Shown here: piece by piece, positions 54,371 to 64,000 of the stretch | How positions within the stretch are numbered: position 1 is the stretch's first letter | How the letters are laid out: every line of letters starts with the position of its first letter | Source: Symbiodinium kawagutii | Lineage: Eukaryota > Sar > Dinophyceae > Suessiales > Symbiodiniaceae | DNA: 64,000 bases | Assembly (NCBI GenBank): GCA_009767595.1 | Contig: VSDK01018139.1 | Location: 121,049-185,048, forward strand | Direction of reading: 5' to 3' | Notes under the pieces: generated by a model | What the model was told of the DNA's origin: nothing | The model's input: the letters and a program-made list of their open reading frames with translations, nothing else | The model's database searches: none | Made by a program: the position numbers and the translations under genes

Positions 54371-55017
54371 GCACTTCCGTAAGTCAGAGTTTCTATCATC
54401 CAAATATATCAATATATCCAATTGGGTTTGTCTGTTAAACGCTGGCATGAATGTGGACAGCCTATCATCATGTTGCTACTACATGCTAATCCCAAACTTT
54501 AGCTACATATTGAGGTGTGGAACCAAGTCAAAAGAGGCGGATAGAAAAGGAGCTCATGGTAGTCCCCTGCCTGCAGCCACCATCCCGAAAAGATAATTTT
54601 TTGACCGGGAATCCACCGTTTTGAGAGCCATCGCATCAGTGTTGTTGGGGGTATCCAATCAGTGAGGACCAGCTTCGGAAATTACTCTACATGGGCGATC
54701 AACACGGTGATGGATCAAACTTATGGGTCGCTGATCAAGCTGATGGGCTTCCCTCAAAGCTTGCGACAAAATGGGAGGGTCTCCTTGATCTCAGGTGCCT
54801 CCACTGTGGGATAGCTGATGACGATTTGCTGATCCAAATGAGACTTCGGAAGGGACATGCCCTGATACCTTCCCTCAAATCTTGTGAGCTCCAATTCCAA
54901 GGTTCCACATTTAGACTTTTCCAGCTACTTTTGTTGAAATGCGGGGATTCACTCGACCTGAAAACCCGGGCTTCAAAACAGGGGGATTTTATATAGTGTT
55001 GAGCGTAGCCCGGCTAG

Positions 55018-55069
55018 CGAGGAGAGGCGCAAGTGCATGGAGGAGGCCAAGGCCAGCGGTGCCCCCGGG
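55018..55069 (+). CDS. Candidate exon, coiled coil
   Basis: After GCCCGGCTAG the frame EERRKCMEEAKASGAPG uses G/C-ending codons throughout, ending at GGG|GTCGTG. A TGGGTCAA-type element starts 60 nt later. Confidence 0.45.
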
Positions 55070-55129
55070 GTCGTGAAGCTTTGGGGATGCCAGTGGTGAT
55101 AGGAAGGGATGTAATTTGCTACCTGGCTA

Positions 55130-55313
55130 TGGGTCAATATTAAACATCCAGCTAATGGGGGATTTCCACCTTAATAAACCAATTTCCTAGGGATAATAAC
55201 CAACCATAAAAAGGAAAACATATTAACCAACCAATAATGGGGGATAATAACCAGTAATACTAGGGGAAACAATGGTTAATGATGGGGGAACCAGGGGTAC
55301 AGGGTTTTGACCC
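55130..55313. mobile_element. TGGGTCAA-type element, copy 3 (longest)
   Basis: Starts TGGGTCAATATTAA, ends GGGTTTTGACCCA with flanks GGCTA/CAGCC. At 184 bp it is about 80 bp longer than the other copies and has the internal phrase GGGGGATAATAACC twice, so it may be an internal duplication. Confidence 0.7.
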
Positions 55314-55744
55314 ACAGCCACCTATCAAAAGGCCTTAGAATTATCAAACAGTTGTTATTGTCACTTCCCATCGTTGTCAGTTGTATTGCTGTAGTGTTTT
55401 TACCACCCATATCCTGGGATTTTCGGTTGATCGACCAACAGCGACCGAGCAGTACACTCCTGTGCTTCTTCGCTTTCAAGCTGAGTCAGAAGCATTGAAG
55501 TTAGGCCGGCCCCACTTGCATGTGTTTTACATTGAATTGTGATCTTCATCTGTGATGTCAAAGTCCGAAAAAGTACCTTCTGATGCCACAGGAGTTGAAT
55601 TCCATCCTTTTGATATCTCAAGAGGATGTGAGGCTGATGCTTCTTCAAATTTCATCGGTCCAAAAACAATCGTCATGGCTTCAGTGCGGCGTTCCTTGCG
55701 CAGATTGGTTGGGCACAGGGTGAAGACTGCACAGCTGTTCGAAG

Positions 55745-55810
55745 GCTTTGGGTGAAGAAATCCAACAGACCAATGAAGCAAAGCAGAAGGCCGAGAGCGC
55801 GGGCAGACAT
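55745..55810 (+). CDS. Candidate 66-nt phase-0 exon, coiled coil
   Basis: Between GTTCGAAG and GACAT|GTCCAG: ALGEEIQQTNEAKQKAESAG then RH (22 codons). Strong heptad character. Confidence 0.5.
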
Positions 55811-56471
55811 GTCCAGACAGTGCCTTTTTCAGCCTCCAAGGATTGTACTTCCCCGGAATCACGACGTTATTTTGATAGATACAATTTTGATTATAGAATG
55901 GTAGAAATATGTTCTATAGATAGATACAATATTATATATTCTATAGATTGTCATCAGCGTTCAAGTTTCCTCCATGGTAGATCTTGAGCCCCAAGTAAAT
56001 GCCAAACATAGTCTGATCACTCTGAGAAGAATGAACCATGAAACGCCAGCGCAGTTACAGTAAAATGTGGAAATGATGGATCCTGCAGGGTGTAGCTGAC
56101 AGCCTGAAAAGAATGATTGATCCTTGCCTTGCTGGTCCGGATATGTTTGGAAGATCACCATTGTCAAACAAGCGAGGTTGCTGTTGCGACAACTTGGAAT
56201 TGGTCGTGTGACCTTGACTAAATGTACATATAGAAAGTGAACAGTAAGTATAGGTTGACAGTCGGAATGCTGATCTAGACAAGTTTCATTTATTTTCTCT
56301 GAGTATCTCCATATGACCAGATGCGTGTATGTGCATGTAATCAGGGTATATTATGCATCAGCACTTTTGGATGTGCATTACGCTCACCTCAGACACACAC
56401 ACACACCACATATACCACACCTGTATATAGTGCTCATATGTGCCTATAATACAGAATTATATGCACTTGTA

Positions 56472-56574
56472 AGGTCACCCTACATATAAATCTGGTTCCC
56501 CATCATTAACCATTGTTTTCCCTATGAAATTGTTGGTTACTATCCCCCACTATTGGTTGGTTAATATTGACCCA
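56472..56574. mobile_element. TGGGTCAA-type element, copy 4, reversed
   Basis: Read on the minus strand: TGGGTCAATATTAACCAACC, then GGGGGATAGTAACCAACAAT and GGTTAATGATGGGGAACC. The far end is decayed. It ends 38 nt before the predicted start of the next exon. Confidence 0.6.
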
Positions 56575-56612
56575 GTGCTTGTTGCGGAACGCCCTGGTGG
56601 TCATAGGTGCAG

Positions 56613-56648
56613 AACGCCCTCGCATCACTCAACGAGAAGCTGCGGGAG
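56613..56648 (+). CDS. Candidate 36-nt phase-0 exon
   Basis: NALASLNEKLRE between ATAGGTGCAG and GGGAG|GTGGGT. Heptad-like. A second island directly downstream (56659-56710, YNCAREPALVATESYHE, after GTGCAG and before GAAG|GTCACA) may instead be the real exon; both cannot be used with this spacing. Confidence 0.4.
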
Positions 56649-57586
56649 GTGGGTGCAGTACAACTGCGCTAGGGAGCCGGCCCTCGTAGCCACCGAGAGC
56701 TACCACGAAGGTCACAGGTCGCATTTTGGCAGACACGAAGCCAGAGCTCTGTTTTTTTTGTGCAGAGGAGTGTTTTATTGTTGGATTAATGTAAAGGAGT
56801 TCTTTATTTTTTGATTCTCACAGAGCTTTACTGGTATACTCGGATTTTCTTTTTTAAACAATTGGGAAATTGATGCCCTTTTCCGGGAAGCTCCGCGAAG
56901 CCTCCCAACTTTAGTTGTCACACATGTCATGTCATCGCTTAGTTGGACTCAAATGTCATGCTGAAATTCTATGTTTGTTCCTCGATGAATGACAGCTTCA
57001 AACAAAATTCCATGAACCTTCACTTACAAAACGGCCCAGAGCTGGCTGATCATCCGTGATTTTGTTTTCAAGTTCCGATGAACCCCATCATTCATAGATA
57101 CCTTGAAGCTAAGCCGCCTTAGCTCAACTAGCTCATACTAGTTCTACATCTGGCCCCACATGTTGCACCTCTTGACACCAGTTCTTGTTGCTGTTGTTTT
57201 CCAGTGATTCACAACCAGCAGTCGATTATTCCCCATAATGATGTAACGACTGTTGTATGGCTGTGGGCCAATGGCCAATACCCTCGAATGATCCCCAAGT
57301 GACCAGTTACTAGTCCAGCTGTTGGAATGTGAACTACTACGAAGTTTTTGGATGGTTGGTAATGAGTTATGGCCCATCCCCATCTTGTGCTGCCTACAAA
57401 GAGCGATTATTGTCAATACTTGTATGGTTAGTACCTGCATATCGCCAATCTATATTTAACACATGTAATCAATATGGCTCCAAATACATACTAATACTAA
57501 CGTCATCCACCAATGTACACTGATACTGTAATACACTAGTACTAATATCATCAACATGGCTATCTCCTTCCTTGTTCATCCTCCAG

Positions 57587-57694
57587 GCCCAAGATGAAGC
57601 CGCTGTGGGCGATGAAGCAGCAGCCCAGCGCGCTGTGACCTTGAGGGACTTGCTGAGCAAGGAGGTGAAGCGGCACAGGGACCACTGGGCTTGA
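57587..57694 (+). CDS. Candidate exon, coiled coil, possibly terminal
   Basis: Excellent acceptor (TATCTCCTTCCTTGTTCATC then CTCCAG). The frame reads AQDEAAVGDEAAAQRAVTLR, then DLLSKEVKRHRDHWA and TGA. A donor at GAG|GTGAAG (57665) would make a 78-nt phase-0 internal exon. High third-position GC. Confidence 0.55.
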   Translation, partial: AQDEAAVGDEAAAQRAVTLRDLLSKEVKRHRDHWA

Positions 57695-58040
57695 TGTGGG
57701 TGGTTGGTGTGAGGATTTTTGCGGGTCGGAGCAGGAGGGGTAGACCATGCACTGGTGGTAAGAGGTCTTTGATGGAGAAGAAAGATGCGGAAGAGTGATG
57801 GTTTGGCGGATGAATCAGCTTCACTTGATGCTTTATGCTGAACAACTGCAAGATCTTTCCATAAAAAAATGCGCAACTGCAAGCTAAGTCGGGTGATTTG
57901 GCGTCAGCCAATGATGACATTTTGGTATTTTGTTGGTCCTAATAGCAACCAGCCACCAGTTCCTTTCCCATGGCATTCCCGTGTTGTCACATCCCGAGAG
58001 GAAGTACGCTCGCGGTCGTCAGCAGCTGAAACTCGTTCAG

Positions 58041-58132
58041 GAGCCGCGGCTGATGCAGCTCTTTGACGAAAAGCGGCAGAGGCTCTGGGAGCTCGGGTGC
58101 TTCCTTGGGAAGGAGACTTGTCTCATCGAGTG
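58041..58132 (+). CDS. Candidate exon followed directly by an element
   Basis: After AAACTCGTTCAG: EPRLMQLFDEKRQRLWELGC, then FLGKETCLIE. The open frame extends upstream (RKYARGRQQLKLVQ), so the exon may be longer. A GTTTCTCAA-type element begins at its 3' end. Confidence 0.5.
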
Positions 58133-58231
58133 GTGGTTTCTTAAAATAGGGTACCCCAAAATGGTTGGTTTATTACTAGAAATGATTGTTAATGGATGAT
58201 TTAGGGGATCCCTATTTTTGAGAAACACTCA
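58133..58231. mobile_element. GTTTCTCAA-type element, copy 5 (best preserved)
   Basis: Left end GTGGTTTCTTAAAATAGGGT then ACCCC; right end GGGGATCCCTATTTTTGAGA then AAC. Terminal repeats of about 22 bp with three differences; interior AAAATGGTTGGTT. Length 99 bp. Confidence 0.7.
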
Positions 58232-59075
58232 TTTGAATGAGCATAACCACTACCAACCAGCTCATTTAATGATGATTCGGAAGATAGTATGATGGCTAAA
58301 GACTGGTAATTGTAGTGACGGAATGATGGTTGATTCTCAGTTGGTTGCTGGTTATAATCATTCACCACATTAGTCCTGGTGCGAATGGTTCATAATCAAC
58401 TAACAATCTACTTAGTATATGATGGTTGTTGATAGTTGACGATGGCTGACAATGGTCAATTGTGGATAAGTTTAGTCACTCACAGATGCTTTGGGCTGGG
58501 CATCTTTGGGCTTTTCACAGCTGGCGTAATGGGGCCAAGACACGGAATCAAATTCTCTTTCTCGGACCGTTTGCCACTGACATCATATGACATTGTGATC
58601 TCCAGGTCATCAAAACTCATGTGGCCCTCACATTCAGTTTATACCATAGAAGCCGGGGCGGTAGAATGCAATCTCGAGACTTTGTCAACGCCGAATCAAT
58701 CCAGAACATTTTGTTGGACACCATCCTTTGTTGCGTTTGAGGGTATTCCAACTTTGTTGGACACCATCCTCTGTTGCGTATTCCTCTGATTGCGCAATGT
58801 TGTGATCTCTGGTAATATTTGCTCCTTGTTTAATTCATTTGTTGAGCTAGACAGCTCCTTCTTACGAGTTGACTCCTGCTGGTGTCAGGGGTGGCGGGAG
58901 CCTCCATACCTCTTGCAAGCTCATTGATATTAATCTATGTATGTATGTATATATATATATATCATATCTTGTGCTACCCCCCACCACCCCCAAACTTGTC
59001 ATCTCAATGGGGAACCCCCACCTCGGGGGTCAGCCATGGAGACATTCTCTGTTTGCTTCATCCCCTGCTGTTCAG
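58232..59075. other. No gene seen
   Basis: Intron-like; a repeated phrase TTTTGTTGGACACCATCC lies at 58710 and (shortened) 58753. A TATG microsatellite is at 58935-58965. Confidence 0.45.
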
Positions 59076-59166
59076 GTACGAGTTGGACTTCAGCCGCTTG
59101 CGTGAACTGAAGTGCGGGGTCTTAGCGGAGCTGCGGCAACAAGTTGGGACCGCAGAGATCCATTGA
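59076..59166 (+). CDS. Candidate exon, coiled coil, possibly terminal
   Basis: Very strong acceptor (GTTTGCTTCATCCCCTGCTG then TTCAG). Frame YELDFSRLRELKCGVLAELR, then QQVGTAEIH and TGA at 59164. Clear heptad pattern. A donor before the stop (CAACAA|GTTGGG) is possible. Confidence 0.5.
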
Positions 59167-59826
59167 TGGCTCCGAGCCATCCAACTGTTGATGGCTTGCA
59201 AAAACTGGTTGATGGTTAATGCCTCTGGTTGTTGGTGAATAGCAGTCCGAGTTTTTTCCTGAGAATGTAGACTCTGCTGACATCATATATGCACGCAAAT
59301 GCACATGATGTGTATACGGGAAGAACATGTGTCTAGCAACACGATTGACTGGAATTCTTGGTGGTTGGGTCAGCTCAGTCAAGTGATGCACCGCTTGGCT
59401 TTCAGCCAAACTAAAAGACCACCCCATGAAACAAACAGGGGCTTTCTTACTCCAGAGGCATCATCCCTACAGGTAACTTGAGCTGTCTCACACATTTATC
59501 GCTTGGCTTTCTTCAGTTTTCGTTTACATGTTCATGTCCTGAGTACTTCTTTGCACAATGTTCGGGCACCAAGCACCAAAACAAATTGCTTTGATTCGCA
59601 TCTCAACGGCTTCCATATCCACATCCTGGCAGAGGGTCGCAAAACATTCGTGCGATCCTTGTGCAGTGTCCAGGTCACAAATTTAACATGGTTAACGTGC
59701 CCTTTGAATCTTTTTGATGCCTTACACTCAGTAGTATTCTTTGTTTTGATGTTTTTTAGTGGCCTTTTGAATCCTTTGCATGTCCCACTGAGCCAAGCAC
59801 AGATATGTCGGACGCAGCAAGCCCAG

Positions 59827-59877
59827 GCGCGAGATTAGCCATTTGGAGCATGCCGAGAAGAAGCTGGAGACCACTGC
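59827..59877 (+). CDS. Candidate 51-nt exon, coiled coil
   Basis: After GCAAGCCCAG: REISHLEHAEKKLETTA, ending at ACTGC|GTGGCT. Heptad-like. Another + frame is also open. Confidence 0.4.
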
Positions 59878-60271
59878 GTGGCTTCCAAGGAACCAGCCTT
59901 CGCCAATCATTGCTATAAAAACAACGGATCCTAAAGGTACTTTGCTTCCCAAACCCATTCGATTCGGGCTGATGCAATCAGGCAAATGAGGGACACATGT
60001 GCCTGGTCCTTACCCAATGTTCCAAAACCCACAGCTATAACTTGTGACGTGGCCATGGCGGCCATGGCGCCACAGATTCTTTGCACAACTGAGCTCACTC
60101 AACATCGATTTCCTCCAAGGTTCCATGGATCTCGGTTTCAGGTCCAAAAAACTTGTCACAAACCAAATGTGAGGGCCCCCACCAACAGCAAGGGCACTCC
60201 CCCAATGATATCTTCGGCTACGCGGCTTCACCATGGACATTTGTTGGTTCCCTCCCCATGATTCGTGGCAG

Positions 60272-60354
60272 GTGCAGTCGGAGTTTCAGCACTGGCGGAA
60301 GGCTGTGGCAGAGAGATATCCTGCCTTGGGCCCCAGTGCGGTGCTTCTGCTGCG
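60272..60354 (+). CDS. Candidate exon
   Basis: After TTCGTGGCAG: VQSEFQHWRKAVAERYPALG, then PSAVLLLR, up to CTGCG|GTTGAA. High GC third positions and natural composition. No domain recognised. Confidence 0.5.
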
Positions 60355-60734
60355 GTTGAACGTGGTTGTCGTGTCTCTGAGTCAAAATGATCGGACCAAT
60401 GATAGGGGCAGTGAGAATTACTTTAATATATAGTGCAGTATATAAAATCTACTGCATGTAATGAAAGAATTCGGGAAAGCTACGTTTACTGCGATAGCAC
60501 AGCTTAGTTCAGAAACAATTCTCTCTCCCCTCATGTCCAATTCAGCAGATCCAGTGACATGCCTTGAGATGAACGTAGTGTAGATTCTAATGATGGTGTA
60601 GAATCTATTCTAATGATACCTTGTAACTATGTGTAACTCCTATTGGTGAAGAATTGTAGGAAAAAGACTCTGGAACAACTGGTTTGCCCATGCAAAATTG
60701 TCGGAAAATTTGCTGTACTGCTGTCCGTCGATCG

Positions 60735-60828
60735 GCTCCGACCTGGGGCGCATGACGGGGGGATTGTGACGAGGACGAGCAACAAGATTTTTGAGATTCA
60801 CCAGCGTATAATACGGGGCTGGTCGTGA
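60735..60828 (+). CDS. Possible exon
   Basis: The frame RLRPGAHDGGIVTRTSNKIF then EIHQRIIRGWS and TGA at 60826. Moderately natural composition, unclear acceptor. Confidence 0.3.
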
Positions 60829-61588
60829 GTTCTTATCACCAGGAGTGGAGTCGATCACCTAGTGATGGCATTGATCGATGACATCTATGATCCCTTCCCA
60901 GAAGCCAAGTGTATCAAGTTAACCCCCTCATGTGTGGTCCCTTCCAAGGCAAGTTGGTAAATTGCTCGGGATGCTAATGCTTTGATTTGGTCATTGCTGG
61001 TGTTTCTAGATGCACAATCCAAAACCACATCGATATCCCCAGTTCTGCTGGTTGCTGTCCCCTATCACGAATCACTGTGAACCTTCAATGAACCATTAGC
61101 GATCAGAAAACCACAGGTTTTCCCTTCTGGTTGATTTTTGTAGTGCAGACACCTAGCACCTGTCGTGGGAGGATGACCGTCCACCTACTTGTGGCGCGAA
61201 GCATGAGCAACAGAGGCTTGCGTAGGGGCAGCCAATGGGCGCATTGAATTGGGAGCTGCGTGAAGCTTCGGACCAGACACCACCCTTTTGGGGATACCGT
61301 TACGAAACCGATGATGTGCATCTTCAAATACACGCAACAATAGCGCCTGAAACGGTGGCAATGTGGATGGCAATGATCTTGGTTGCAGACATGGACTTGT
61401 TGCTTCGGGGGAAACCATGGATTTGGTTTGGGATTTGTGAGCGATCTGACTCCACAGCTTTTTGATAATGTCGAACCCCAGACTCAGTGTGAAAAATCTG
61501 CGGTGATCATCTTCTGTTGATATCTTGGTTGGTTTAGTGGTACCATGTGGTACCCCTGAAGTAGACCTCCAGTGCTACATCCAGCCAT

Positions 61589-61656
61589 GGATTCTGAAGC
61601 TATGCCGAGGGCGGACGATGGGGAGATCACCGGCGCTGTGGGGGAGCTCAACTGAG
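61589..61656 (+). CDS. Possible exon
   Basis: MDSEAMPRADDGEITGAVGE then LN and TGA, in a GC-rich island after CATCCAG. It could be a terminal exon. Low support. Confidence 0.3.
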
Positions 61657-62048
61657 GTCCATTTCGTGTTTTCAGTTGGGCGCCGAACTTGGGCCGTGTT
61701 TGACTTGGTTTGCATGAGCAATTGCATGAGCAATTGCAATCACTTGAAGCGAACTCGGATTTTTTCAGAGATGGATTGAACATGATTGAACACCCAAGCC
61801 TGACCAACCATTCTCGCGGAAGAAGACAGGAGTTTTGACTACGCCCCAAGGGTCTCTGTGTAGGGTCTCTGTGTAGTTACTGGTTTTGGGGCTGATAGGC
61901 TTGCTTTCTGTGAATCCAGCAGCTGACGTTTCCATGGATGGCTGCTGATTTCATGAATCCAGATTCCAGAGCCAACCAACATCAACCAACATCAACCAAC
62001 CAACCAACATCAACCAACCAGCGCCAGCATCGGCCGCCAGCATCAACC

Positions 62049-62171
62049 GCTCGGGTCGTTCCCCAAGCACGCAGCGTCGCGGGGTCGCCTGAGGACCCTG
62101 CTCTAAAGGAGGCTCCAAAGGAAGATCCCAAAGATCCACAGGCAGTGGTTGATGGAATGGGTGAAAAATGA
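62049..62171 (+). CDS. Possible terminal exon, Pro/Lys/Glu-rich
   Basis: The frame RVVPQARSVAGSPEDPALKE, then APKEDPKDPQAVVDGMGEK and TGA at 62169. The sequence before it is an AACCAACATC simple repeat (61975-62022). The acidic/basic Pro-rich composition suggests a disordered tail. Confidence 0.35.
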   Translation, partial: ARVVPQARSVAGSPEDPALKEAPKEDPKDPQAVVDGMGEK

Positions 62172-62347
62172 TGGGTTAAACCCATGTATGGATTAATGAT
62201 GGTTTATGATGGTTTATGAAAATAAGGGGTCAAAAAAATATGGTGGGGGGTTTAAAAAATATGTTGCCCTTATTCAAATCAATACATGGGAGCCGATCGC
62301 AAATGCGAATCTAAGAATTGTGAATTGGTATGTACATTTTGGCATCC

Positions 62348-62613
62348 GCGATTGTAAAACGCTGCATCGCGATTGATCGGCGATTGTTTTGCGATTGATG
62401 CAGTCATCTACCGTGTTTTGTAGACGTAGTTAGGGTTTGATCGGAAAATCCGCGATTGATCCGCGATTGGTTCGCGATTGTGGGGCGATTGACGAACCCC
62501 TCAATGCAGTCAATAGCCCATGCCATGCCTATTGCCAACTTCTTCCAAAGGGAAAACCATTCCGCGATTGACACCTTTGGGATCGCGATTGGTTGGCGGT
62601 TGATCGGCGATTG
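62348..62613 (+). repeat. GCGATTG heptamer array with 11-bp spacing
   Basis: Eleven exact GCGATTG at 62348, 62369, 62380, 62391, 62452, 62463, 62474, 62485, 62564, 62585 and 62607, and one GCGGTTG at 62596. Within each of three clusters the step is 11 bp (or about 21), and the four bases between the heptamers vary. Confidence 0.85.
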
Positions 62614-63075
62614 TACCTACCCCAGGAACCTTTATTTAGATCAACACCCACATATTTGACAAGGGATGTATGTAAGATTGTCATACTGTACAGATTCCAG
62701 CTGATGATGAGTTGTATGACAGTGTAAGTACTGTAGGTCTGTAGGTCCACAAACTTCCCTAGCTGGCTCTTCTTTGTACCTAGCGTCCCATGTCTATGTT
62801 ATCCAGAATTCTAAGCCGAGATGTATACAACCTCATCCAATTTCTGAGATCACCACTATAGTGTATACAGACTCCATACTCATTGGTTTACTTCCATGGC
62901 TTCTGGTTTTAAGCTGGATTCCATGCCAGGAAATCGCTCGCCGAGACTAGTGCTTCGATGGCATGTTGGTTGATTGTCACCTGCTTGTTTGCTTGTTTGG
63001 CTTTAGGTATTTGCTGTCGATTGTGTCTTTTTTGGTCCCAGTGCTTCTGCTGTTCTCTCGTTGGTTGTCATCCCC
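62614..63075. other. No gene seen
   Basis: No supported frame. Confidence 0.5.
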
Positions 63076-63180
63076 GTTGTTTGTGTTCCCGTTCCTGTCC
63101 CTCTTCCTTTTCTTTTTCCTTTTCTTCTACTTCTTCTTATTCTCCTTGTCGTTCTCCTTCTCCTTCTTCTTCTTTCCACA
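63076..63180 (+). repeat. Long pyrimidine tract
   Basis: About 100 nt of almost pure C/T (TTCCTTTTCTTTTTCC, TTCTTCTACTTCTTC) on the + strand with very few purines. It could form a triplex or act as a splice-acceptor tract; translations in this region are Phe/Leu/Ser artefacts. Confidence 0.8.
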
Positions 63181-63443
63181 CCAATCTTGGTGAGGGAACC
63201 ATTTTACCTAGGGCTCTTTCGCATAGTTTTGTTTCAAACCTTGCCAATTGCATCTAATTGTTGGGTGCTCCATAATTCCTTACCACCTCTTGCCGTGAGG
63301 AATGTATACTGTATCACAGTTGTATATAACTTTCTATCCGAAGCCAGTTGCGGCCAAATTTGATGAGTTTTGATTGGTATGGTTGGGGGTCATGATGCTG
63401 TCGACAGGACTTCTGTAAAGACTCATATCATCTCATATCTATT

Positions 63444-63477
63444 CCATTTATTTCTATTGGTTTCTATTTGGCTTAAG
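63444..63477 (+). promoter_or_regulatory. T-rich tract ending TTTGGCTTAAG, before copy G
   Basis: CCATTTATTTCTATTGGTTT then CTATTTGGCTTAAG|G, 162 nt upstream of the copy G ATG. Confidence 0.4.
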
Positions 63478-63638
63478 GCTTCCGCACTGTCGCTGCAACA
63501 CAGCAGTCAAATCTGCCAGCCTTGAAACTTCGCGCTTGAACAGACCATTGTGGAAACATTCGCAATCAATAGGAGCCAATCCAGCACTGATGCCCCTCTC
63601 TAAAAAGTCTTTTTTCTTGGGCACACATTTTTGCAGCC

Positions 63639-64000
63639 ATGCTTCTGGCCTTGGCTGCAGCCAGTGATCCTAGCTTGATCACTCCGGCCGCCTTGCTGAT
63701 CTTCAACCCCTGCTTGGTGCTATGTGCATACCTGCATCAGAAATTGTCTGGAGCTCCTGAGAGCGAGACAGAGCAGTTGTCAGACGTGCAGTCTGAGCAC
63801 GAGACAGTCGGAGAGGTTCCAGCACCAGATGACGAGCTGGACGCGCCAGCACCTGCAGAGGAGGCGGAAGCAGTTGAAGTGCCACAGGAAGAGGCACTTG
63901 AAGCACCAAAGGAGGAGACAACAGAAGAGGCACCTGAAGCCACGGAGGAAGCACCACCAGCTGCGCCAGCAGCAGCCGCGCCAGTAGCAGCCGCGCCCGC
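63639..64000 (+). CDS. Leader/SH3 family copy G, cut by the window end
   Basis: An ATG after ACATTTTTGCAGCC opens the leader (MLLALAAASDPSLITPAALL, then IFNPCLVLCAYLHQKLSG), followed by the same Glu/Pro/Ala linker as copy B (ETEQLSDVQSEHETVGEVPA, then DDELDAPAPAEEAEAVEVPQ). The frame is open for all 120 codons to the last base. The last bases (GCAGCCGCGCCCGC) equal the sequence at the deletion join of copy B2, so G may share that deletion or show the parental linker; the window ends too early to tell. The 5' flank from about 63478 is well conserved. Confidence 0.75.
   Translation, partial: MLLALAAASDPSLITPAALLIFNPCLVLCAYLHQKLSGAPESETEQLSDVQSEHETVGEVPAPDDELDAPAPAEEAEAVEVPQEEALEAPKEETTEEAPEATEEAPPAAPAAAAPVAAAP

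Noticed and set aside
62958-63363. Open frames rich in Phe, Leu and Ser
   Set aside because: They are translations of the pyrimidine tract at 63076-63180.

Overview
The window looks like nuclear DNA of a eukaryote with small GC-rich exons set in long AT-richer introns, most probably a core dinoflagellate. The reasons are: short coding islands with high third-position GC and splice-like borders, almost all on the + strand; introns made of degenerate ACCATCA/TAATGG-type simple sequence; tandem gene copies; short inverted-repeat elements starting next to exons; and a T-rich tract ending TTTGGCTTAAG before several gene copies, which recalls the 3' end of the dinoflagellate spliced leader. The organism call is inference. 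No bacterial, organellar or viral genes, no rRNA and no convincing tRNA were seen.

The most coherent protein-coding content is a local multigene family on the + strand with seven copies: A (2414-3341), B (10527-11276), B2 (11920-12387), D1 (28072-28964), D2 (34651-35377), E (35531-36175) and F (44811-45430), plus an eighth cut by the window end, G (63639-64000). Most share a conserved 5' flank and a hydrophobic leader (MLLALAAASDPSLVTPAALL). The A/B/E/F/G type continues into a Glu/Pro/Ala-rich linker and, where the sequence is complete, an SH3-like C-terminal domain. The D type carries the same leader on a different, very acidic Ser/Asp/Glu body. Only B is intact over its full length. B2 has an in-frame internal deletion, and A, D1, D2, E and F are broken. 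The broken copies hold many copy-specific inverted repeats, some of which replace or insert sequence exactly as intrastrand template switching would. The SH3-type copies also share a stem-loop just after the stop codon, whose stem pairs co-vary between copies.

Between these copies about 35 coding islands lie on the + strand (from 1748 to beyond 60 kb), many 36-117 nt long, phase 0 at both ends and flanked by AG and GT. Many encode heptad-like, Glu/Lys/Leu-rich peptides, so one or more very large coiled-coil-rich genes may run through the window with the leader-family genes nested in introns or between genes. Exon calls are made by eye and borders are approximate.

Non-coding structure: an AT-rich 42-bp minisatellite (24375-25640); a six-copy 175-bp satellite (26004-27053) next to a minus-strand coding-like remnant (27131-27857); at least two families of ~100-180 bp elements with terminal inverted repeats, one of which starts at exon ends (introner-like); a TA-flanked MITE (4563-4675); several microsatellites; and three arrays with ~11-bp periodicity (GCGATTG at 62348-62613, GCGTAAG at 16092-16212, TTGTCTCCC at 29179-29313).
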